Shown here piece after piece: positions 6,832 to 17,824 of a stretch of DNA of 64,000 bases. Location: contig NZ_JASXSH010000001.1 of the NCBI RefSeq assembly GCF_030315745.1, forward strand, positions 62,001 to 126,000, written 5' to 3'. The translations under genes were made by a program, and so were the position numbers. Below the pieces are notes generated by a model. The model saw only the letters and a program-made list of their open reading frames with translations. It was not told the DNA's origin and ran no database searches. Positions within the stretch are counted from its first letter, which is position 1, and every line of letters starts with the position of its first letter. The DNA is from Gordonia heveisoli. Its GTDB lineage: Bacteria; Actinomycetota; Actinomycetes; Mycobacteriales; Mycobacteriaceae.

Positions 6832-9033
6832 TCACTTCTTGACGAGGTTCTCATTCGTCAGGGTGCTCACACCGGCAGCAGCCTTCTCGACCAGCGAAGC
6901 CGGCGGCTCGAAGTGGCTGCCGTACTTGGCGGCCAGGTCCTTGGCGCGCGCGACGAAGCCCGCGACGCCACCCTCATAGCCGTTGATGTACTGCACGACG
7001 CCGCCGGTCCAGGCCGGGAAGCCGATGCCGAAGATCGAGCCGATGTTGGCGTCCTCGACGGAGGTGAGTACACCTTCGTCGAAGCACTTCACGGTCTCCA
7101 GCGCCTCGGCGAAGAGCATGCGCTCCTTCATGTCCTCGAACGGGATCTCGTTGGTGCCCGACTTGAACTGCTCACGCAGACCCGGCCAGAGCTGGGTGCG
7201 CTTGCCTGCCTCGTCGTAGTCGTAGAAGCCGGCGCCGTCCTTGCGACCGGTGCGACCGTTGTCGACCAGCCAGTCGCTGACCGCGAACGAGCCGTGCTGC
7301 GGGAACTCGACACCGGCGGCCTTGGCGGCGGCCTCGGACTCCTTGCGGATCTTCTGCGGCAGGGTCAGGGTCAGCTCGTCCATCAGCTGCAGCGGCGGGG
7401 CCGGGTAGCCGGCCTGCGAACCCGCCTGCTCGATGACGGACGGCTCGACGCCCTCGCCGACGGCCGCGATGGCCTCGTTGACGAAGGTGCCGATGACGCG
7501 GCTGGTGAAGAAGCCACGGCTGTCGTTGACGACGATCGGCGTCTTGCGGATCTGCAGGGTGTAGTCGATGACCTTGGCCAGCACCGCATCCGAGGTCTTC
7601 TCACCCTTGATGATCTCGACCAGCGGCATCTTGTCGACCGGCGAGAAGAAGTGGATTCCGATGAAGTCTTCCTGACGCTTCACACCCTCCGCCAGGATGG
7701 TGATCGGCAGGGTCGAGGTGTTGGAGCCCAGGATGGCGTCGGGTTCGACGATGTCCTCGATCTCCTGGAAGACCTTGTTCTTCACCTCGACGGACTCGAA
7801 GGCGGCCTCGATGACGAGGTCGACACCCTTGAAGTCGGCGGGATCGACGGTCGGCGTGATGCGGGCGAGCAGGGCGTCGCTCTTCTCCTGCGTCGTCTTA
7901 CCCTTGGCCAGCGCCTTCTCTTCGAGCTTGACCGAGTAGTCCTTGCCACGCTTGGCGGCGTCGATGTCGATGTCCTTGAGGACGACCTCGATGCCGGCCT
8001 TGGCCGAGACGTAGGCGATAGCCGCACCCATCATGCCGGCGCCGATGACACCGACCTTCTTGGCGGTGTACTTGTCGTAGCCCTCAGGCCGCGAGCCGCC
8101 GCCGTTGATGTGCTGCAGATCGAAGAAGAACGCCTTGATCATGTTCTGCGCGACCTGACCGGTCACCAAGTCCACGAAGTAGCGGGTCTCGATGACGTCG
8201 GCGGTGTCGACGTCGACGTAGGCACCTTCGACGGCTGCGGCCAGGATGTTGCGCGGAGCCGGCATGTTCGCACCCTTGATCTGCTTGCGCAGCAGCGAGG
8301 GCAGCGCAGGCAGGTTCGCGGCGAAGGCCGGGTTCTTCGGGTCGCCACCGGGGAGTTTGTATCCCTTGACGTCGAAGGGCTGCACGGCTTCAGGGTTGGC
8401 TGCGATCCATGCCTTGGCGGCCGGGATCAGTTCCTCGACGGAACCGACAACCTCGTTGACCAGGCCGATTTCCTTGGCCTTGGTCGGGTTGAAGCGGGTG
8501 CCCTGCAGCAGGACGCCCATCAGGGCGTTCTGGATGCCCAGCAGACGCACGGTGCGGACCACGCCGCCGCCACCGGGCAGCAGGCCGAGGGTGACCTCGG
8601 GCAGGCCGATGACGTTGCCCTTCACATCCGCGGCGACGCGGTAGTGGGTGTGCAGCGCGATCTCCAGGCCACCGCCGAGAGCGGCGCCGTTGATGGCGGC
8701 GACGACGGGCTTGCCGAGGGTCTCCAGCTGACGCAGCACGGCCTTCATGCCGTTGGTGCTGTTGGTGATCTCGGTGGCGATCTCCGCCTTGGTGCGATCG
8801 CCGCGACCGGCGGTCATGTCCTTGAGATCGCCACCGGCGAAGAAGGTCTTCTTGGCCGAGGTGAGGACGACACCGGTGATGTCATCCTTCTCCGCCACCA
8901 GACGCTCGACGGTCGCGGCCATCGACGACTGGTACAGGGCGTTCATCGTGTTGGCGCCCTGGTTGGGGTCGTCCATGGTCAGGATGACGACGCCATCGGC
9001 GTCCTTCTCCCAGTTGATCATGTTGTCACTCAT
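6832..9033 (-). CDS. fadB: Trifunctional-complex alpha subunit: enoyl-CoA hydratase / 3-hydroxyacyl-CoA dehydrogenase
   Basis: A 733-residue fusion. Residues 1-250 are a crotonase domain with INGAALGGGLEIAL and IGLPEVTLGLLPGGGG, which carry the two catalytic glutamates. Residues about 310-610 are the NAD-binding 3-hydroxyacyl-CoA dehydrogenase with VGVIGAGMMGAAIAY and HFFSPVDKMPLVEI. A second C-terminal dehydrogenase repeat follows. With the thiolase 37 bases upstream it forms the beta-oxidation trifunctional complex known as FadB-FadA (Rv0860/Rv0859) in M. tuberculosis. It acts in the cytosol on the hydration, dehydrogenation and, with FadA, thiolysis steps. ATG at 9033 is used; M5 is a possible alternative. 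A long open frame on the opposite strand is a composition artefact. Confidence 0.95.
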   Translation of the reverse strand: MSDNMINWEKDADGVVILTMDDPNQGANTMNALYQSSMAATVERLVAEKDDITGVVLTSAKKTFFAGGDLKDMTAGRGDRTKAEIATEITNSTNGMKAVLRQLETLGKPVVAAINGAALGGGLEIALHTHYRVAADVKGNVIGLPEVTLGLLPGGGGVVRTVRLLGIQNALMGVLLQGTRFNPTKAKEIGLVNEVVGSVEELIPAAKAWIAANPEAVQPFDVKGYKLPGGDPKNPAFAANLPALPSLLRKQIKGANMPAPRNILAAAVEGAYVDVDTADVIETRYFVDLVTGQVAQNMIKAFFFDLQHINGGGSRPEGYDKYTAKKVGVIGAGMMGAAIAYVSAKAGIEVVLKDIDIDAAKRGKDYSVKLEEKALAKGKTTQEKSDALLARITPTVDPADFKGVDLVIEAAFESVEVKNKVFQEIEDIVEPDAILGSNTSTLPITILAEGVKRQEDFIGIHFFSPVDKMPLVEIIKGEKTSDAVLAKVIDYTLQIRKTPIVVNDSRGFFTSRVIGTFVNEAIAAVGEGVEPSVIEQAGSQAGYPAPPLQLMDELTLTLPQKIRKESEAAAKAAGVEFPQHGSFAVSDWLVDNGRTGRKDGAGFYDYDEAGKRTQLWPGLREQFKSGTNEIPFEDMKERMLFAEALETVKCFDEGVLTSVEDANIGSIFGIGFPAWTGGVVQYINGYEGGVAGFVARAKDLAAKYGSHFEPPASLVEKAAAGVSTLTNENLVKK

Positions 9034-9070
9034 GGTTTTTCAGAGATCTTTCTGTTGAGAGAGGCCGGTA

Positions 9071-10282
<1,212 letters not shown>

Positions 10283-10299
10283 GAAAGTGTTCCTTTCAC

Positions 10300-10370
10300 A
10301 CGAACCACCAGTTGGTTACCCCATGAGGCTAACGCGGAATAACCAATTTGGCTATACCTGGTGGTCAACC
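10300..10370. promoter_or_regulatory. Divergent promoter region with candidate TetR operators
   Basis: Between fadA and the double TetR gene lie ACCAGTTGGT (palindromic around GT, about 10308-10317), AACCAATTTGGCT (imperfect palindrome, about 10342-10354) and CCTGGTGGTCAACC nearby. They share the half-site ACCA/TGGT. The repeats and position suggest operators; which protein binds them is inference. Confidence 0.4.
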
Positions 10371-10411
10371 CCATAGGACAACCTCAAGATGTGCGCTAAG
10401 GTCGGTTCACC

Positions 10412-11587
10412 ATGCCTACCCAGAAACCGGACTCACGCGCAGGTCGACCGGACCGCAAGCGCCAGCTCGTCGAACATGCCGCCGAGCTGTTCCTGCTGCG
10501 TGGGTACGCGCAGGTGTCCGTCGCGGACGTCGCCCGCGCGGCCGGTGTCACCGCCCCGTCGGTCTATCGCCACTTCGACGACAAGCAGTCGTTGCTCGTG
10601 GCCGCGGTTATGGCCGGCGTCGACGAACTCGTCGACTGCACCGATCGCGCCCTCGCCGCACCCGACCGCACCATCGACGACCTGATCACCGCCGCCTGCC
10701 GGCTGGGTGTCACCCGGCCGGGCGCGGCATCGCTGTGGCGCTGGACGAGCAACTATCTGACCGACGAGCAGAATGTGCTGGTCGCCCGACGGACCCGCGA
10801 CGTCGTCGGCCGGTGGGCCGCCTGCGTGGCCGCCGACCGGCCCGACCTGTCCGAGCGGGAGTCCGTCCAACTCGCCTCGGCGGTCCTCAGCATCTGCGGC
10901 AGCCTGTCGGTGCATCATTCGCGGATGTCGGAGGCGCGTGCGCGCGCCGAACTGAGCATCCTGGTCCATCGGGTCATCGCCCTGCATCCGGCGTCGGCGC
11001 CACCGCTGCCGCCGGTCGCCCCGCTGACCGACCCCACCATCACCCGACGAGACCAGATCCTCGACGCCGCAGCCGATCTCTTCGCCGATCGCGGCTACTC
11101 CAATGTCGGGGTGGACGATATCGGTGCCGCGGTCGGCATCACCGGACCCAGTGTCTACAAACATTTCTCGTCGAAACTCGCCATCCTGGTCGCCATCGGG
11201 CAGCGCAGTGCGATGCGTTTGGAGGCAGGCGTTCTGGCCGCCTTCTCGGCCACCTCCGATCCGGCCAAGCTCCTCGGTCTGCTGGTGGATTCCTATGTCT
11301 CGGTGATCACTTCGACACCGGACCTCTCGGTCGCGTTCAACTCGGCGGCGATCCTGGCCGGGAAGCCGCCCGCGGTGGAACTGCTCGACATCCAGCGCCG
11401 CTACGTGGCCCGGTGGACCGATCTGCTCTTGGCCGTCGACAACGGACTCAAACGCGATCAGGCCACCGTGGCCGTCCATGCCGCCCTGTCGATCATCAAC
11501 GACGCGGTCCGGATGCGCCGCGGTGTCGGCCGCCCCGAATTCGCCGCCCGCATGGCATATCTGATGAAGGGGGTGCTGGATGTCTGA
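10412..11587 (+). CDS. Double TetR-family regulator (two TetR modules in one chain)
   Basis: The 391-residue chain contains two complete TetR DNA-binding domains. The first is at residues 10-60 (ELFLLRGYAQVSVADVARAAGVTAPSVYRHF) and the second at about 212-260 (DLFADRGYSNVGVDDIGAAVGITGPSVYKHF). Each is followed by its own helical ligand domain. Ordinary TetR repressors are homodimers of about 200 residues, so this looks like a fused dimer. It is divergent from fadA-fadB and overlaps the downstream cyclase by eight bases (ATG at 11580, TGA at 11585). A role in sensing a fatty acyl-CoA and controlling fadAB is a reasonable inference from position, nothing more. Confidence 0.9.
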   Translation: MPTQKPDSRAGRPDRKRQLVEHAAELFLLRGYAQVSVADVARAAGVTAPSVYRHFDDKQSLLVAAVMAGVDELVDCTDRALAAPDRTIDDLITAACRLGVTRPGAASLWRWTSNYLTDEQNVLVARRTRDVVGRWAACVAADRPDLSERESVQLASAVLSICGSLSVHHSRMSEARARAELSILVHRVIALHPASAPPLPPVAPLTDPTITRRDQILDAAADLFADRGYSNVGVDDIGAAVGITGPSVYKHFSSKLAILVAIGQRSAMRLEAGVLAAFSATSDPAKLLGLLVDSYVSVITSTPDLSVAFNSAAILAGKPPAVELLDIQRRYVARWTDLLLAVDNGLKRDQATVAVHAALSIINDAVRMRRGVGRPEFAARMAYLMKGVLDV

Positions 11588-12521
11588 ACCGCGTTACTCC
11601 CGTAGCGAACTCATCGACGCACTCGGTGTCACCCCGGATTACGCAGACCGGATCTGGAACGCCTTCGGCTTCCCGTGGCAGATGACCGACGACAAGATCT
11701 TCACCGAGGAGGAGGTCGCGGCGCTGCGGGTCTTCGCCGCCGCGGAGCTGACCACCCCTACCTCGGCCCAGGTCGCGACCGCACGCGCGGTCGGGCAGTC
11801 GTTGGCCCGGCTGGCCGACTGGCAGGCCGACCAGTTACGGGAGCTGGACCGAGATCCCGACGTACCGTGGACGATCGAGCAGATGACCGACTCGCTGAGC
11901 GCACTCCAGGGACTGGTCTGGCGTAAGCATCTGGCGCTCGCGCTCGAACGCAGCTCCGGGCGGACGCCGGAGCGCGATCCCGAAGGCCCGGCCGAGAACG
12001 CCGACGAACCGGTCGACGCGGTCGTCGGATTCGCCGATATCGTCGGCTACACCAGCCTGTCGCGCCGGCTGGATCTGACCGAACTGGAGGAACTTCTCGA
12101 ATCCTTCGAGGAACGCACCCACGAAGTCGTCTCCGCACACGGCGGGCATGTGATCAAGACACTCGGCGACGCGGTCATGTTCACCTTCGACGATCCGGCC
12201 GCCGCCGCCGCGGCCGCCATCGCCATCCATCGACTCAGCGATTCCGAACCGATCCCACCGCTGCGGGTGGGATTGGCGCTCGGCCATCTGCTGCGGCGCC
12301 TCGGGGACGTCTTCGGCGAGCCGGTGAACATCGCCGCCCGCCTGTGCGGATCGGCCCGTCCGGGTACCACGCTCGTCGGCGACGACATGGCCGATGCACT
12401 CGCCGACGACGATCGGTTCTATCTCAAGTCGATCCCGCCGCTGAGTGTTCGGGGCTACCGCAGACTGCGTGCGCGGCTTCTGGAGGCGAACCGCTATCAC
12501 GGCACCGACCGGCACCGATAA
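11580..12521 (+). CDS. Class III adenylate cyclase with N-terminal regulatory domain
   Basis: A 313-residue cyclase without membrane helices. Residues 1-130 resemble the helical regulatory domain of actinobacterial cyclases (DYADRIWNAFGFP, FTEEEVAALRVF). Residues about 143-300 are the catalytic domain. Its metal-binding Asp is in GFADIVGYTSLS; the substrate Lys and second Asp are in VIKTLGDAVMF; the transition-state Asn and Arg are in VNIAARL. All residues needed for activity as a homodimer are present. It makes cAMP in the cytosol. The eight-base overlap with the double TetR gene shows translational coupling. A phosphodiesterase is encoded at 36.5 kb. Confidence 0.9.
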   Translation: MSEPRYSRSELIDALGVTPDYADRIWNAFGFPWQMTDDKIFTEEEVAALRVFAAAELTTPTSAQVATARAVGQSLARLADWQADQLRELDRDPDVPWTIEQMTDSLSALQGLVWRKHLALALERSSGRTPERDPEGPAENADEPVDAVVGFADIVGYTSLSRRLDLTELEELLESFEERTHEVVSAHGGHVIKTLGDAVMFTFDDPAAAAAAAIAIHRLSDSEPIPPLRVGLALGHLLRRLGDVFGEPVNIAARLCGSARPGTTLVGDDMADALADDDRFYLKSIPPLSVRGYRRLRARLLEANRYHGTDRHR

Positions 12522-12584
12522 CCGCAGACTCTCCTGGGCCGTCGGTCGGCGCGGCGTCGACATCACCGGCCGCGACGGGGTCGG

Positions 12585-13685
12585 CTAACCCGGCGTCGCG
12601 GCCACCGGATAGATCCGCACCTCGGTCGCCTTGATCGACAGGGTCACCGGGGAATTCGCTCCCAGCCGGAGCTCGGCCACCGCCGCCCAGGTCACCTCGG
12701 CGGCGATGATCTGCGCGCCGCAGGCGACCCGCAGCATCGCGTGGTCACCGCGCGCGGACACCTCGACGACGACACCGTCCAGCGTGTTGCGTGGACTACC
12801 GTGCGGTGCCTGGGTGTACACGGCAACCGCACGCGGCGAGAAGGCGGCCGCCACCGTCGATCCCGACACCGGGACCGCTTCCCCGGCCACCGGAACACCG
12901 ACGACACGCAGTCCGTCGCCGGTGCGCACCGCATCGTCGTCAACGGTGCCGAACACCAGATTGGTACCGGCCAGAGCCGCGACGAACGGCGTGGTCGGGG
13001 TGCGCAACACCTGTGTGGTCGGGCCGGACTCACTCACTCGCCCCGCCTCCAGCACCACCAGCTGGTCCGCGAGGCCCACCGCGTCGAGCAGATCGTGGGT
13101 GACCACGACGGTAACACCGTCGCGCCGTGCCACCAGCTCGCGCACCAGTGACCGGATCTCCTGTGCCACCGTGATATCGAGTGCCGAGAACGGCTCGTCG
13201 AGCAGCAAGACGTCGGGTTCGGCGGCCAGCGCACGCGCCAGCGCGACGCGTTGGGTCTGTCCACCGGACAACTGCGACGGCCGACGGTCGGCGAGTGCGA
13301 CGACCCCCGCCGCCGCCATCCACCGCTCGACCCGTTCGTCGACCTCGCGACGGGACAGCCCCGACGATCTTGGCCCGAAGGCGACGTTGGCCCGCACCGA
13401 CAGATGCGGGAACAGTCCGGCATGCTGGGCCATCAACACCACCGGCCGCCGATGCGGCGGCAGATGCGCGCGGCGATCGGCAATCACCTGTTCGCGGTAG
13501 GTGATCCGGGAGCCCTCCGCCCTGCGCACCCCGGCCAGTATCGACAGCACGGTCGACTTGCCCGCACCGTTGGGTCCGAGGATTGCGGCCGTGGAGCCGT
13601 CGGAAATCCGCAAATCGACTGCGATATCCGGTTGCGCGCAACGAATCTGCGCGTCCAGACCCCCGGCCGGACGATTGCCGTTCAC
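12585..13685 (-). CDS. modC: Molybdate ABC transporter ATPase
   Basis: A 366-residue ABC ATPase. It has Walker A GPNGAGKS, signature LSGGQ, and Walker B with D-loop LLLDEPFSALD in residues about 20-230. A C-terminal TOBE/Mop-type domain covers about 270-366 (AAFSPRAVAVYT, VEVSARGDHAMLRVACG) and is typical of ModC. The start is GTG at 13685, whose GTGA overlaps the modB stop; a longer upstream frame is unlikely to be translated. It energises molybdate import by ModA-ModB. It is the last gene of the operon. Confidence 0.9.
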   Translation of the reverse strand: MNGNRPAGGLDAQIRCAQPDIAVDLRISDGSTAAILGPNGAGKSTVLSILAGVRRAEGSRITYREQVIADRRAHLPPHRRPVVLMAQHAGLFPHLSVRANVAFGPRSSGLSRREVDERVERWMAAAGVVALADRRPSQLSGGQTQRVALARALAAEPDVLLLDEPFSALDITVAQEIRSLVRELVARRDGVTVVVTHDLLDAVGLADQLVVLEAGRVSESGPTTQVLRTPTTPFVAALAGTNLVFGTVDDDAVRTGDGLRVVGVPVAGEAVPVSGSTVAAAFSPRAVAVYTQAPHGSPRNTLDGVVVEVSARGDHAMLRVACGAQIIAAEVTWAAVAELRLGANSPVTLSIKATEVRIYPVAATPG

Positions 13686-14464
13686 GTCACCACCCGCCCC
13701 GGCCCGCGCAGGTGGACACCGACCACGACGACGAGTGCGATACACATCAGCACCACCGACAGCGGCAGCGCCTGCTCAGGATCGGTGATCGAATCCAGAT
13801 AGATCTTGAGCGGGGCGGTCTGTGTCGTCCCCGGCAGATTGCCGGCGAAGGTGATGGTGGCTCCGAACTCCCCCAGTGCCCGCGCGAAGGCGAGTACCGT
13901 GCCTGCCAGGATTGCCGGAAAGACCAGCGGCAGGGTGACTTTCCACAGCGTGCGGGTGGGGCCCGCACCCAGGGTCGCCGCCGTCAGCTCATGTTCGGGA
14001 CCGACCGAACGCAGCGCCCCCTCCACGCTGATCACCAGAAAGGGCAGTGCCACAAAGGTTTGTGCGATCACCACCGCCGTGGTGGTGAAGGCGATCGAGA
14101 TTCCGGCCGTCTCCAGATATTGCCCGACCAAGCCCCGGCGCCCGAGCGCGTACAGCAGTGCCACCCCGCCGACCACCGGCGGGAGGACGAGCGGCAGCAA
14201 TACCAGGGCCCGCAGCACGCGGATGAGCATGCCCGCAGTCCGGGCGAACACCATTGCCATCGGGATGCCCAAGAGCAGGCACACCGCCGTGCTGGCCGCG
14301 GCGGTCCGCAGACCAAGGGACAGTGCCTGCAGCGATTCCGACGATGTCACCGATGTCCAGAACTCCGCCCAGGGAGTCCGGGCGAGCAGGGCGATCGGAC
14401 CGATCAGGATGAAGGCGGTACCGATCACGGCCGGAAGGTAGATCCACCTCGGGATGGTTCGCAC
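13682..14464 (-). CDS. modB: Molybdate ABC transporter permease
   Basis: A 260-residue inner-membrane permease with about five or six helices. The EAA-type loop that contacts the ATPase is visible as ELTAATLGAGPTRTLWKVTLPL near residues 160-180. ModB forms a homodimer channel fed by ModA and powered by ModC. It begins ten bases after the modA stop and overlaps modC by four bases, so the three are one transcript. Confidence 0.92.
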   Translation of the reverse strand: MRTIPRWIYLPAVIGTAFILIGPIALLARTPWAEFWTSVTSSESLQALSLGLRTAAASTAVCLLLGIPMAMVFARTAGMLIRVLRALVLLPLVLPPVVGGVALLYALGRRGLVGQYLETAGISIAFTTTAVVIAQTFVALPFLVISVEGALRSVGPEHELTAATLGAGPTRTLWKVTLPLVFPAILAGTVLAFARALGEFGATITFAGNLPGTTQTAPLKIYLDSITDPEQALPLSVVLMCIALVVVVGVHLRGPGRVVT

Positions 14465-14474
14465 GCGAAATCGC

Positions 14475-15233
14475 CTACGGCGTACCGAATCCGGCAGTGC
14501 TCAGAACCTCTTCACCGGTCTGACCGAGCACCAGCCCGACGAACATCGCCGCGTCCTCACCGTGCGCGGAACCCTTGATCGTGGCGATCGGGTACTTGTT
14601 CACGACCTTCGCGAACGCCGGATCGACGACGGTGGTCACCTTGCCCCCGGCACCGCGTGCGTCGGTTACGTAGACGAGGCCGGCATCGGCCTGCCCGCTG
14701 GTCACCTTGGTGAGCACCGCGGTCACCGACGCCTCCTCGCTCACCGGCGAGATGTCGATCCCGGTGTTGTGCTCCACCTCCGCGGTGGCCGCACCACAGG
14801 GAACCGTCACCGCACAGACGACGGTGGTGACGTCACCGCGCTTGAGGTCGGCGAAGGTGTTGATGCGCTTCGGATTTCCCGGCGCGGTGACGATGACCAG
14901 GGTGTTGGAGGCGAAGATCTGCGGGTTGACCGCACGGTCGCCGAGTTTAGCCATCGTCTCCTCGTCGGCGGTGGCGATCACATCCGCGTCCGCACCCTGT
15001 TCGATCTGCGTCACCAGGGCCGAGGAGCCCGCGGTGACCACCTTGACGTCGACGTCGGGATGGGCCTTCTCGTAGAACTGCTCGAGCTGGGCGAAACTCG
15101 ACTTCAACGACGCCGCGGCGAAGACGTTCAGCACCGTCTTACCGTCCGACCCGCCGTCGTCGCTGCCGCACGCGGTCAGTACCGTCGCGGCCAGAGCCAA
15201 CGCCCCGAGTCCCGCACCGAGCTTGCGCATCAT
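14475..15233 (-). CDS. modA: Molybdate-binding lipoprotein
   Basis: A 252-residue substrate-binding protein. The start at 15233 (ATG ATG) follows the ribosome-binding site AGGAAAGG and gives a proper lipoprotein signal: MMRKLG, a hydrophobic stretch, then the lipobox LTAC with the lipidated Cys near residue 23. The mature part starts with NVFAAASLKSSF, the usual ModA oxyanion-binding opening, and continues with GSSALVTQIEQGADADV. It captures molybdate or tungstate outside the membrane. A longer upstream frame would ruin the signal peptide. The regulator gene ends 38 bases upstream. Confidence 0.93.
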   Translation of the reverse strand: MMRKLGAGLGALALAATVLTACGSDDGGSDGKTVLNVFAAASLKSSFAQLEQFYEKAHPDVDVKVVTAGSSALVTQIEQGADADVIATADEETMAKLGDRAVNPQIFASNTLVIVTAPGNPKRINTFADLKRGDVTTVVCAVTVPCGAATAEVEHNTGIDISPVSEEASVTAVLTKVTSGQADAGLVYVTDARGAGGKVTTVVDPAFAKVVNKYPIATIKGSAHGEDAAMFVGLVLGQTGEEVLSTAGFGTP

Positions 15234-15271
15234 CCTGGATACCTTTCCTAGTTTCCGCTCCCGGCGTGTAC

Positions 15272-15673
15272 TCACGCCGGGCGTTCCACGATCACGGTGG
15301 TCGCCTTGACGACCGCGGTCGCCACCACACCCGGTTCGAGGGCGAGTTCCCGCGCCGCGTCCGCACTCATCAGCGATGTCACCTCGAACTGACCGCACTG
15401 CATCGTCACCTGCGCCATCACGCCGTCGATGACCGTGTCGGTGACCAGTCCGGTGAAGCGGTTGCGCGCCGACCGCAGAACACCGGCGCCGTCGTCGGCT
15501 TGCCTTCCGGCACGGTCGCGCGCCAGCGCGGCGAGCTCCGCACCGTCGAGCATCGTCACACCCGGTTCGTCGGCACCGCTCGCCGACAACCGGCCGGCGG
15601 CGATCCAGCGACGAACGGTGTCGTCACTGACGCCGAGGAGCATGGCGGCATCGCGCACCTTGATCGCAGTCAC
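15272..15673 (-). CDS. Molybdate-responsive regulator: HTH plus Mop/TOBE domain
   Basis: A protein of about 133 residues. Its N-terminal 50 residues form a MerR/excisionase-like helix-turn-helix (KVRDAAMLLGVSDDTVRRWIAAGRL). Its C-terminal 65 residues are a single molybdate-binding Mop domain (RNRFTGLVTDTVIDGVMAQV, FEVTSLMSADAARELAL, VVATAVVKATTVIVER). It is a small functional counterpart of ModE. GTG at 15673 is taken as start; a TTG two codons upstream is possible. As first gene of the modABC transcript it probably senses molybdate and controls the operon; that is inferred from domain content and position. Confidence 0.85.
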   Translation of the reverse strand: MTAIKVRDAAMLLGVSDDTVRRWIAAGRLSASGADEPGVTMLDGAELAALARDRAGRQADDGAGVLRSARNRFTGLVTDTVIDGVMAQVTMQCGQFEVTSLMSADAARELALEPGVVATAVVKATTVIVERPA

Positions 15674-15743
15674 CCGCAAATCCTAGTACGCATTCACGGA
15701 AAATTTCTCGACGAGATCCCGCAGGTGCGGGCCACAACGAGAC

Positions 15744-15774
15744 TTGACCTCAAGTTCGGTTGAACTTCTACCGT
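15744..15774 (+). promoter_or_regulatory. MerR-type promoter with 19-base spacer and central dyad
   Basis: TTGACC (15744-15749) and TACCGT (15769-15774) are separated by 19 bases, too long for normal sigma-A use. The spacer is filled by the perfect dyad AAGTTC-GGTT-GAACTT (15752-15767). This architecture is the hallmark of promoters that MerR-family activators untwist. It points toward the ABC exporter genes. Confidence 0.65.
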
Positions 15775-15900
15775 GGAGATGCCGCACCGATGAGTTTCGG
15801 CGCCGGGGCGGGTCAACCCCCTTGTCACCGGCCGACGCCCGCCCGGTGCTCGCCGAAAATGCTTCGACCATCGCGCTCGCCGCCCGTACCCTGGAGAAAC

Positions 15901-16973
<1,073 letters not shown>

Positions 16974-16977
<4 letters not shown>

Positions 16978-17816
16978 GTACCCTCACCACCGGCACCGCG
17001 ATTACCGAGCGTCCGGCGATCCGGCGTACCAGCCTGTGGCAACAGGCCTGGATCATGGTCAAACGCAACATGATCCACACCAAACGTATGCCCGAGATGC
17101 TGTCCGACGTGACCGTGCAACCGGTCATGTTCGTCCTGCTGTTCGCTTATGTGTTCGGTGCGTCGATCCAGACCGGAGACGTGTCCTACAAGGAATACCT
17201 GCTGCCGGGTATCTTCGCCCAGACGATCGTGTTCACCGCCTTCATCGTCGCGACCGGCATCACCGCCGATCTCGAGAAGGGCATCATCGATCGTTTCCGC
17301 TCGCTGCCCATCCGGCGGTCGTCGGTGCTGATCGGCCGTAGCGTGGCCAGCGTCCTGCACTCGTCGATCGGCATCGTGGTGATGGCGGTGACCGGCCTGG
17401 CCATCGGCTGGCGAATCCGTGGGACCATCCCCGAGGCTGTCCTCGCATTCGCGCTGCTGATCCTGTTCGGATTCGCGATGATCTGGTTCGGCATCCTGAT
17501 CGGTTCATGGCTGCGATCGGTCGAGGCGGTGAACGGATTCATGTTCGCGACGCTGTTCCCGATCACCTTCCTGTCCAACGCCTTCGTGCCCACCGCCCCG
17601 ATGCCCGGCTGGCTCCAGACGATCGCCGAATGGAATCCGATGTCCGCGCTGGTGCAGGCCATGCGCGTGCTGTGGGGCAACGGCCCAGAATTCGGTGACG
17701 ACGCCGCGTTGCCCCTGCAATACCCGGTGACGGCCACCCTGCTCTGGATCCTGGCCCTCACACTGGTGTTCGGGCCGTTCGCGCTGCGCGCCTACTACCG
17801 CCGCACCGCCGACTGA
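16974..17816 (+). CDS. ABC exporter permease, DrrB type (ABC-2 family)
   Basis: A 280-residue ABC-2 membrane subunit with six helices. It carries the DrrB pattern RNMIHTKRMPEMLSDVTVQP before the first helix and the signature region GSWLRSVEAVNGFMF, followed by FPITFLSNAFVPTAPMPGWL. The start at 16974 overlaps the ATPase stop by four bases. It pairs with the ATPase as an ABC exporter in the cytoplasmic membrane. The gene ends eight bases before the convergent ROK regulator. Confidence 0.9.
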
Positions 17817-17824
17817 GCCGACGC

